Shown here piece by piece: positions 1 through 6,785 of a stretch of 10,867 nt of DNA. Source of the stretch: Gonapodya prolifera JEL478. Lineage: Eukaryota; Monoblepharomycota; Monoblepharidomycetes; Monoblepharidales; Gonapodyaceae. Location of the stretch: the NCBI GenBank assembly GCA_001574975.1, contig KQ965757.1:362319-373185 (forward strand), given 5' to 3'. The position numbers and the translations under genes were made by a program. A model generated the notes under the pieces. It saw only the letters and a list, made by a program, of their open reading frames with translations. It searched no databases and was not told the origin of the DNA. How positions within the stretch are numbered: the first letter of the stretch is position 1; every line of letters begins with the position of its first letter.

Positions 1-116
1 GCGACTGGGTCCGGCACCGTGTTGAAGGTCAGGTTCTGCGCGTGTGCGGGCGAGGACAGCGAGGACAGCGCAACGGTTGCACACAGCGCGCAGACTGTGA
101 GGAGACGGGCCGCCAT
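1..116 (-). CDS. 5' end of a secreted protein gene (signal peptide), cut by the window edge
   Basis: Reading leftward from an ATG at 116-114, the frame stays open to the window edge (38 full codons). The first 26 residues form a textbook signal peptide: an Arg at position 4, a hydrophobic core rich in Leu, Val, Ala and Cys, then a polar end finishing in Ala-His-Ala before Gln-Asn-Leu-Thr, a good signal peptidase I site. The mature start (QNLTFNTVPDPV) is not a family I recognise. The leader upstream of the ATG is pyrimidine-rich on the coding strand, as is common for fungal 5' UTRs. A 9-nt tandem duplication inside the core encodes Leu-Ser-Ser twice. Secretion is well supported; function is unknown because only the first exon start is present. 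Confidence 0.72.
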   Translation of the reverse strand, partial: MAARLLTVCALCATVALSSLSSPAHAQNLTFNTVPDPV

Positions 117-710
117 TAGGGGAGACAGAGGGGACAGAAGGGGAGAGTCGGCTTGAGTGCGAGTGCGAGTGCGGCGGTGCGAAGGGTCGCGCTCCCTTGC
201 TGCGGTCGCCGATTTTGCACACGAGAGAGATCCTTGGCATCAGCCACCCAGCCAAGCGACACTTTCCTAATGTGGAAGTGCAATCGGGCGCGAAGACAAG
301 TGGCGTGTGTGTGCGATCAGATCCCGATGTGTCGGACGGCGATGGCGTGCGCGGATGGGGTGTGATACAACACCGAGATTGAGGATGAGATCGGGGGCGT
401 TATTCCCCGCTGCGAAGCATCAATCGGCACACCGTCCATGCTCGCGTCTCCCCCGTCAAAGTAAAGTTACTTAGCGGGTAATAATCCTTTGTTTGCGAGG
501 GATCCGTGAGCACAAGGCGCCCGTGTCCCCATTTCGTCGAATTGTGCACCCCATTCTCTTGGCCCACCCCGTGTCATTACTCTACAACCCGTAGCTCATG
601 CCCCGCTTCTTTTGCATCGCAGAGTGTCATTGCAAACAAAATGATATCATGTCCACTCGCCGATTATTCGTCAACACACTATTGGGAGTCACGGCCCCCA
701 CTGACGCCAT
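117..710. other. Upstream intergenic region, no gene recognised
   Basis: No convincing coding frame. The stretch next to the secreted-protein gene is pyrimidine-rich on the minus strand (about 117-150) and probably holds its promoter and leader. It contains three perfect GAGTGC units at 155-172 and a 14-bp inverted repeat at 459-472 (AAGTAA-AG-TTACTT). The short open frames at 153-365 and 506-712 have unremarkable, Cys- and Arg-rich translations and no splice support, so I do not call them genes. Confidence 0.4.
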
Positions 711-796
711 GAACGAGCGAGTCGCGAGTAGCGAGTGTAAAGCTCCCTCAACTCGCGAGTCGAGTTGAGTCAAGTCTCGGAGGCTTTTTTTTTTTT
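711..796. repeat. CGAGT/ACTCG-rich patch with adjoining T12 tract
   Basis: From about 711 to 779 the sequence is dominated by overlapping copies of CGAGT and its complement ACTCG, including the palindrome ACTCGCGAGT and short CGAGTTGAGT units. It is followed by twelve consecutive T at 785-796. Read on the minus strand this is an A12 tract lying just downstream of the integrase remnant, with the CGAGT patch next. A similar patch is found at 5058-5417. The repetition suggests a dispersed repeat or mobile-element terminus, but I cannot define its ends. Confidence 0.6.
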
Positions 797-1375
797 CAGG
801 GAGGAGGACGAGTTGAGGGTGTCCAACAGTTTGTATTTTATTCGTACAACATTTACTGCACGGAATCCAGGCAGGGAAAGTGGTTCCTCGGAAGAGTAGG
901 TCTGCGGGTAGTCGTGCGTCAAGCAGGTGGTTGAGGTAAAAGGGCGTGTCTTGCAAGCCGGAGTGCACCGTGGTGCAGTAAGCAAACAGTATGGGTTTGA
1001 GGACGACGTCCCAATTGCTGTGCGACGCATTGATGTACGCCGATATGGCGTCCTTGATGTAACAGTGCGGCTCTTTCCATGAACGGGTTGGATTGGGGGT
1101 GGGTACACCAGGGTGAACGTGTGGAAAAATCTGCACATCTTTGCAAGGTGCTGCAAGATCTGGGCTACAAACTCAGAGCCATTATCTGAGTGCAGGCGTA
1201 GGAAAACACCATGTCATCATATCCAATGTCAGAACAGTACCTCGGCCACGACGTCAGTGGACTTCAAATGGATAGGGAGCTGGGAAGGGTCCCAAGAGGA
1301 CAATAGAAACATCGTCGCCGGGCTGGGCGTCCTCAGTGTTGAAAGCTTGGAGGTGCTTGGCCGCCGTTTCCAAGC
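785..1375 (-). pseudogene. Decayed Ty3/gypsy retrotransposon integrase fragment
   Basis: Minus-strand translation shows the core of a Ty3/gypsy integrase scattered over several frames. About 1330-1268 resembles the first catalytic block (SIVLLGP, where SxDLLGP or similar is usual), so the first catalytic Asp appears to be Val (codon 1301-1299). At 1189-1169 the second block SDNGSEF is intact. At about 1095-1069, in another frame, there is an HPQSN...MER block that would carry the catalytic Glu (codon 1077-1075). In a third frame follows a stretch matching the family's C-terminal side of the core (SNWDVVLKPILFAY, then TVHSGLQDTPFYLN). Between blocks one and two the frame holds three TGA codons (1231-1229, 1219-1217, 1216-1214) and is shorter than the usual spacing. 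No reverse transcriptase or paired LTRs are visible. It is a dead fragment of one domain. Confidence 0.85.
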
Positions 1376-2078
1376 ACGAGGAGCTCGGGTGCGGAGAGGT
1401 CGGAATCGACTGGGGGTTTGAGTGCATTTGATGCTATAACAATTGGCAAGACATCGGCAATCGTTAGTAAATTTTTGTTGTTAGTGTCCGCATTGTTCGA
1501 TGACGGGTATGATAAGGAGTCCGGTGGTGGTGCAGGTTTTGGGGGTCGAGACCCCAGGTTCAGGAGGCACTCGATCAAGATGTGAGAAACGCAGAGAAAT
1601 ACGGTGACTGTAATGCAACGGGTTAAAGGAGATACGCGCGATCAAATCCCTGGAAGAGTCCTTCGCCACTCGTGGTGCCTGTGGGTGCACTCCATAGCCC
1701 GGACGCGGCTCCTGATAGTTCCCTGGACCGGCAACAGTATTATCGCAGGCTGAACAACCTTATGCGGGGACGTGTTTCCCCCGTCAAGCTGCGGATTCCT
1801 GTCAATCCCATCCATGTCGAGCGTGTTGAAGCCCGGCGGTGGCGCCCTTTAGGTGGGTGTACGCCCCACTTCGGGCCAAGTCAGGTAAGGTGGTCATATA
1901 GCCAGCTACACCTCAGGCAATTCTCAGCTGCCTGGCAGCTTAATGTCTGCTGTAACCTCCATTGGCCTATCTTGTCCTACGCACTGGTTATGTAGCAGCT
2001 GCAGGTTTGGGCTTCCAACAGACTCTATTCTCTCTTCCCGGCCCTCCCAGGGTACATCCGTTATCATACACTCACTCT
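1376..2078. other. Unassigned sequence next to the integrase remnant
   Basis: No recognisable gene, RNA or repeat. Sequence immediately upstream of the integrase on the minus strand would be expected to hold the rest of a pol polyprotein, but I see no reverse transcriptase or RNase H motif in any frame. Short open frames on both strands have no family features. The hydrophobic plus-strand frame at 1962-2219 looks membrane-like but starts without context and has no splice support. Confidence 0.4.
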
Positions 2079-2510
2079 CTAATACTCACTTTTGCTGTCG
2101 TACATGTTATCATACTCGTCATGTGCATGATCTCCAACAGTGTTGGTGTTCTCGTACTTGCCGTTGTCATATCCCTTGTAATCTTGTTCCAGCTCTCTAT
2201 CCAAAGTGGATCGAAGTAAAGCCAAGGTATGGGTCAGGAGTTGGTTTCTCCCATTCCATTGTCTGCGTGGTGGCCCGTTCCAGGCATGTCCTGGTGCTGC
2301 AACATCTTTCTCAAGCCCATAACTGAGAGGCTTCGGCCATAGGCAGCCTGTCAACTTCAAAGGACATCCATTTTGTGCGATCTGTGCGGAGTAGAGGTTT
2401 CAAAATAGGCGCATCAATACAGATACCTCGCCATACGAAAGGAGCGTCATATCCTCCAAAGAAAAAGTATTGAAACGGAGTTTCCTGTTTTGGGAGCGGA
2501 GATAGCGCTT
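2079..2510 (-). other. Possible minus-strand exons or gene relic, unrecognised
   Basis: Two adjacent minus-strand stretches look protein-like. One (about 2508-2310) is open for over 60 codons between stops and reads like folded protein, with aromatic-rich YFFFGGYDAPFVWRG and later WMSFEVDRLP. The second (about 2200-2090), in another frame, is rich in Asp, Glu, Tyr and Asn, and has a strong donor-like GTGAGT at about 2089. I could not find a good intron joining the two, and stops lie upstream. This may be a decayed gene, exons of an unrecognised gene, or chance. No family is recognised. Confidence 0.25.
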
Positions 2511-2701
2511 AAGACCACAGCCAAAATTTGAATCACAGATCTCGCTCAAGTCGAAACGTCTCTATTCGATCCAAATGAAAAATACAGAACAAACTATTTC
2601 TCTCCCATTCGATATTCAACACCTCAACTATCTCTCTCCCAGTTGCCCCTCAACATCAAATCGCAAATCGTCCAATTCTACCAACCCAGACTATCTCACA
2701 A

Positions 2702-3494
2702 TCAAGCAACAAGGATATCAGCATCTTCAGATGCATCAGAAGATGTCGGTGACATAAAAAACTGGCTATACTCGGCAATTTCCCCCGGTCCGGCAGCAGC
2801 GTAAGGTGCTTGACCCGACTTCATCAAAGTGACGTTCGCCAGATGCAATTGTGCCTTATTGTGGTCATCACTGCAAATACATTATTGCTGAGACGCAAAA
2901 TAAGGCGTCCTAGAAAATGAACTTACAATGCTTTGGCATCCATATCTTTCCTGCATTGTCTGAAAAATCGTGCACGCCAACTCTTGAGCCGGTCCCAAAG
3001 GAGAAGGTTATCTGCTGAGCACGAACGTGTTCCTGGCAATTCTCTTTCGATTTCGTTTTGAAGTGTGTTAAGCTGTGCCAACCCAAGGTTGTAGCGCTTC
3101 TGCAGTGAAGCCCAGTTAGTCCGAGTTCCCAAGTTGAAGATCCCCCGAATATACTGAAGTTCCTGCGAAAGTCGAGCGTTCTCCCGTTCCTTCTCCTCCA
3201 GGAGCTTCATTTGTGATTCAGACAATGCTCGAAGATGCATTAGCTCTCGCTGATTGGTGAGGAGTGTAGGCTCAACATCCAAACGTTGTTCGAGAAGCTG
3301 CATAACTTTGTCGAGAATGGATTCCGCTGTGGAGAAACCGGGTTGTTCTGCTTCCTCCTCCTCTTCAGGTTCAACAGCCGTTGTCAAGGTCGAAACTTGG
3401 TTGCGAACACCCAGTTCAGTTCGCTTTCGAGGACCGTTCGTTTCATCCGATAGAGAAGATGACTTGGTGTGGGGGGCGGTCTTTCCGACTTGCC
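2702..3494 (-). CDS. Coiled-coil protein of unknown function, last two exons; 5' end unresolved
   Basis: The main exon (3494-2927) starts after a good acceptor (CTCAT branch-like sequence, then TTTCTTTTCCAG) that requires one base from the preceding exon. It encodes an acidic run (EPEEEEEAEQP) followed by a long Leu/Glu/Arg-rich coiled coil (for example LLEEKERENARLSQELQ), then a basic W-R-rich segment. A donor GTAAGT at 2926 and acceptor TTTGCAG ending at 2871 define a 56-nt intron. Splicing it removes an apparent stop and gives a final exon (2870-2702) of 56 residues, ending in a Ser/Asp-rich tail and TGA at 2704-2702. The first exon is uncertain: a phase-compatible donor G|GTGAGTAAG at 3953 would need a 458-nt intron, and a small exon from an ATG at about 3602 uses a poor donor. 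I do not recognise the family. The coiled coil suggests a structural or complex-forming protein. Confidence 0.6.
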
Positions 3495-4280
3495 CTGGAA
3501 AAGAAATAAGGCTGATGAGCAAAAGCAATGGACTGAACTGATGCGATGATGAAATCTCGAAAAACAAGATTTCAACGCTTCCTATCCCTAATGTTCAACA
3601 TATGAGAACACGGAAGAAAACGCACCCACAGGCTACGGATTACGAAACTAGACCACGCCTCTCACCACGCGATGTGAATTTCGCGCAGATCGATACGATT
3701 TACGTCCGCAGTCCACGCTTCACAATATGAATGCCCAGAGCTCCATAATCGAGAGAAGAGCAATGCACATCGTTACAACGGTTTACGACCCTGGTCAACG
3801 CCACGTGCGAGTGTCATCGCTGCACAATAACGAGCGACATGCGCCCATAGGTATCCCCATGCAAAGCCACGCACGCACACATCCGCTCAGTTACCGTGCA
3901 AAAAAAAACAAACAAACCGAATATTCAGTTCCACACCACCTTCCTTACTCACCATTGTTGGACGCATCACGAGGCACTAATCGGTTAGGTTTACGTCTTT
4001 GTTCACCCAAAGCACGCTCCCTCTTCCCACGTTTTGGTCATGTTCGTATTACAGGAACGATGAGCACGAAGTATTGAACTGAACTGACATGATGAATGGT
4101 CACCTCTTTTGTGTGCTTGTGGAACCTCTGGTTCTCTGCGATAATTCACCAGAATAAGGAATCCTGTCTCGCTTCAGTGTTTGTTTCTACATAGCAAATG
4201 TACGATGAAGATGTGAAAACAAACACAGAAGCGAGAAAAGGCGACATCTGTTCCCGCGAAACCATTCCGCGCCCATCTTA
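3495..4280. other. Upstream or intron region of the coiled-coil gene
   Basis: This stretch probably holds the missing first exon, intron and promoter of the coiled-coil gene. On the minus strand a basic open segment just before 3953 (reading KRGKRERALGEQRRKPNR) ends in a strong donor, G|GTGAGTAAG, with the phase the next exon needs. A TGA lies immediately upstream of it in frame and no start is visible, so I leave it out of the gene. An A-rich run (A9 at about 3900-3908, then CAAACAAAC) lies within the putative intron. The plus-strand open frame 3727-4077 has no family features. Confidence 0.35.
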
Positions 4281-4713
4281 TCAGAGACAACGTACATTTC
4301 CGCTGTTCCCTGGAACATCGGACATCTGAGAGCGTCGCGTTACAGAACGGTCAGCGCAGTGGAGGTTGGAAGTTTCAACTGTTTTGGGGTTGAAGAGCAG
4401 AATCAGCATTGGAATCGACGGAGCGATGGCACCACACCACAAGCAAATCCCAAAGAAGATCCTTCCGGATCGATGCCAGCGAGTTTTGAGCACAGTGGCG
4501 ATTCTGCCGAGCGAGGTGGGACGCTTGACGACCGGATGACGCGTAACCACTGCCGGGGGGAACAAAGAGACTTGACGCGTGGCGCCATTAGCATTCACTT
4601 TGGGACAACGGCTTCCGAGACAGAACAGAGGAGGTCGCTCGGGCAAAGGGTCTTGTTGCGTTGTTTCGGCCAAGGTGTAGCGCTGCACTTGTGCAATCTG
4701 TAGCGCTGCACAT
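4281..4713 (-). CDS. Possible small single-span membrane protein (mitochondrial-type leader), two exons
   Basis: Proposed model: exon 1 4713-4599, a 49-nt intron 4598-4550 (GTGAAT ... CCCCCCGGCAG), exon 2 4549-4281, giving 127 residues. The phases match across the junction. Exon 1 is Ser/Thr/Ala/Arg-rich with almost no acid residues, like a mitochondrial presequence. Exon 2 has a basic stretch (VLKTRWHRSGR) leading into one hydrophobic segment at about residues 69-92 (IFFGICLWCGAIAPSIPMLILL) and then a polar tail. The size, leader and W/C/G/P-bearing single span recall small respiratory-chain subunits such as cytochrome c oxidase VIIc/COX8, but the family's Asn-Leu-Pro-Phe motif is not seen, so this is only a suggestion. 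Against it: the CTAAT branch-like sequence sits very near the donor, and the C-terminal tail has no evident role. Confidence 0.3.
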
Positions 4714-4715
4714 TC

Positions 4716-4725
4716 GTCACGTGAC
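4716..4725. promoter_or_regulatory. Palindromic E-box GTCACGTGAC
   Basis: A perfect 10-bp palindrome with a CACGTG core, three bases upstream of the proposed start of the small membrane-protein gene. CACGTG is the recognition core of fungal bHLH factors such as Cbf1 (which prefers RTCACGTG). Its position would put it in the leader or core promoter. An inverted repeat, ACTGTC-CGTAA-GACAGT, lies further upstream at 4758-4774, and a CCAAT pentamer on the minus strand lies at about 4798-4802. Function is inferred from the motif only. Confidence 0.4.
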
Positions 4726-4902
4726 TGAGATACTACGAACACCAAAAAAGAACACGAACTGTCCGTAAGACAGTCCTGCGCGTCCAACCATGTTTTTTGG
4801 ATTGGTTTGTGACATCGCATTGGGGGAAATCAAATCTATTCCGTTTTCCAATTTCCCATAATTTTATTGCTCCTAATAGCTAAAGAAAACAGTGACAACC
4901 CC

Positions 4903-5049
4903 ATGTCAAATACTCCTGATAAAAACGTCCTGGGTAACCCCACAAATCCTGTACAACCACCCGCAAGCCCTGTGCGTCGGTCACCCAGACCAATGCGTCG
5001 GTCACTCAGCCCTGTGTCCCGCGTCCAAAGCCCTTTGCCCCCTGAGTAA
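4903..5049 (+). CDS. Short Pro/Ser/Arg-rich open frame, doubtful
   Basis: From ATG at 4903 the frame encodes 48 residues, ending TAA at 5047-5049. It starts MSNTPDKNVLGN and continues as an imperfect repeat of Ser-Pro and Arg-Arg-Ser units (PASPVRRSPRPMRRSLSP), a pattern typical of disordered, phosphorylatable or RNA-binding tails. At DNA level GCGTCGGTCAC occurs twice within about 20 bases. The frame ends where the CGAGT-rich patch begins, so it could be the head of a gene cut by a repeat, or a chance frame made by the small tandem repeat. No family recognised. Confidence 0.2.
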   Translation: MSNTPDKNVLGNPTNPVQPPASPVRRSPRPMRRSLSPVSRVQSPLPPE

Positions 5050-5057
5050 AGCTATGA

Positions 5058-5417
5058 GTGAGCGAGTTGCCCCAACCTCTGCTGCGGCTTGGGTACCCGC
5101 TCATCGTGCAGTTTGAATCAGGCGGAAGGAATCCTGGATTTTCAGCCACAGACACTTTCAAAACAGGAGTGGGGATCATGTAAGAGGGCAGTCTGCCTCC
5201 AAGTCGGAGAGAACAGACACAAGGGGGCTATGTAAGTTCTATTTGTCGCCTTTTGCTGGAACCCGGAATAAATTGCTGATAATTGATTTGTCTCTTTCTC
5301 GAACATTTGAATTGAAATGGGTATTTGATTCAAAGTTCCATTGTCGAATCGTGCAAATTGTGTGACACGAGTCAACTCGCAAGTTGACTCGCAAGTTGGA
5401 AAAAAGTGAGCGAGTTG
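5058..5417. repeat. Segment bounded by 12-bp direct repeats, with CGAGT/ACTCG-rich ends
   Basis: GTGAGCGAGTTG occurs at 5058-5069 and again at 5406-5417. Just inside the right copy are two perfect tandem units of ACTCGCAAGTTG (5375-5386 and 5387-5398), which also form an inverted repeat (TCAACT-CGCA-AGTTGA). The vocabulary matches the patch at 711-779. Between the two ends I see no coding motif. The layout suggests a short non-autonomous repeat or solo terminal repeat, but no target-site duplication can be proved from one copy. Confidence 0.5.
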
Positions 5418-5429
5418 GTTACGAGTTGA

Positions 5430-6533
5430 ATGAAAATTATACCTGAGCGAGCAAGTGACGGTTTGCTATCAGGAAGCGTGAGGAAGCAAACAGCAACGGT
5501 GAACGTCCTAACGACATTTTCCAGTAGATTGTCGACAATGGGCGCAAAGGCAACTTGGACAAAGTTGATATCGTCAGCATGAGTCGGAGCATTCTGGCGG
5601 CTGGATCCGAGACGACGGCCAACACGATGTCGTGGGCTGTTGCTTTTCTTCTTTGTAACCCGGGAATATTGGAAAAGCTGAGGAAGGAACTGGTCACCGA
5701 GTTCCCTCGGGGGGTCCGACCAGCCTCTCGCGCTCGAAGCCCTCAAGCGCCTCCCGTATCTCAATGTCGACATTTTTGAGACTCTAAGGTTCCGCCCAAT
5801 TTTGTCGCAGATCTGGAGGGAGTTTGATAAGAACACGGAGCTGACGGTGCACGACGACTACGGCAATCCTACGAAAGTCGTCATCCCCGCTGGCACCATG
5901 ACCTATATTCCCATTACAACCGTGCATACCAGCCCGAAGAGTGAGTGATGCTTCTGGCTTCATAACTCTCCAACCAACCTGATTGACCACCCGGCCCTTG
6001 TCAATTGTTACGTCAGTCTGGCTGCGTGCTGGCAAGTTTTACCCTGAACGATGGCTCGCCGAAGAAAGCTCTACTGCGGAAGAGGAGATCTTCCAAGTGG
6101 GGGAAAAAGCGAAGGCTTCGATTGCGCCTCATGACGAGTCCAAAAATTGTCACTGGGGTAAGCCTGTACTTTGCAACAAGCATGCCTTCATGCCGTTCTC
6201 GCTTGGTTCAAGGTGAGTTTTACCACATTTGTGTCAAATTGGGACAATGGTTAAAGGCAACCGTTTGGGCATTTCGCTTCACGTAAGGATTGCGTCGGAC
6301 GCAGCTTCGCTTAGAACGGTAAGAATCATGTTGCCTCTTTTCCTCGCATGTCATATTCCGTTAACTTTGGCCTTTGGCTTGCAGAAATGCGCGTCGTAAT
6401 TGCCCACCTCGTCCGCCGATACGACCTCCTTCCAGGCTTTGACGCATCAACACCAGTACCGGGCTTAGACTACACTACGTTACAAATCGTCAGACCGGAC
6501 GGCCTTCCGGTGAAAATGAGGCCAAGGAAATAA
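5430..6533 (+). pseudogene. Cytochrome P450 pseudogene, N-terminally truncated
   Basis: The C-terminal half of a fungal P450 (haem-thiolate monooxygenase; normally about 500 residues, ER-anchored and served by P450 reductase) is recognisable. Exons: about 5430-5477, 5528-5940, 6017-6212, 6287/6288-6318 and 6385-6533. Motifs in order: I-helix AGSETT after LDKVDIVSMSRSILA; K-helix ETLR (5778-5789); PERW (6043-6054); FMPFSLGSR at the haem loop; the Cys ligand in DCVG (codon 6291-6293); and an L-helix ending EMRVVIAHLVRRYDL. Defects: no N-terminal half, with a stop at 5427-5429 just upstream; an extra base in a G6 run (5709-5714) shifts the frame before the K-helix; the acceptor before the Cys exon does not keep phase; and TAG at 6312-6314 interrupts the segment just after the haem loop. 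The first intron (5478-5527, 50 nt) has a clear CTAAC branch. The right-hand half is well preserved, so loss is probably recent. Confidence 0.88.
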
Positions 6534-6785
6534 GACGCTTTGTTCATTCTGAGTCGAGTTGGACGGGTGGACCGCGATATCAGATATAGTTGGGTTTTAT
6601 GTCCAATGGATTATTAGACTCAAAATGAAGGCGAATATGCGTAAGTTATTCTCGACTGGCGTTTGATCCTTGACCACGGTGACACTCGATCACTCATTAT
6701 CGTTCGCCGTTCGCGTTGGATGTCTGCACACGGGGAGATACATTCCACGACTGCGCGTGATTTGCATCTCGACGCAGCCGCTAAG
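6534..6785 (+). promoter_or_regulatory. Promoter/leader region of the carbonic anhydrase gene
   Basis: Only about 250 bases separate the P450 stop from the preferred carbonic anhydrase start. A CCAAT pentamer lies at 6603-6607, a plausible binding site for the fungal CCAAT complex. The coding frame is open upstream of 6786, with another in-frame ATG at 6720, so part of this region may be translated. I see no defined TATA box. Confidence 0.35.

Noticed and set aside
1962-2219. Hydrophobic plus-strand frame of 85 codons that looks like a membrane protein
   Set aside because: No supporting motif, splice site or neighbour; T-rich sequence alone yields such translations.
5372-5836. Minus-strand frame of about 154 codons
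   Set aside because: It is antisense to the P450 I-helix and K-helix exons, which carry the diagnostic motifs on the plus strand.
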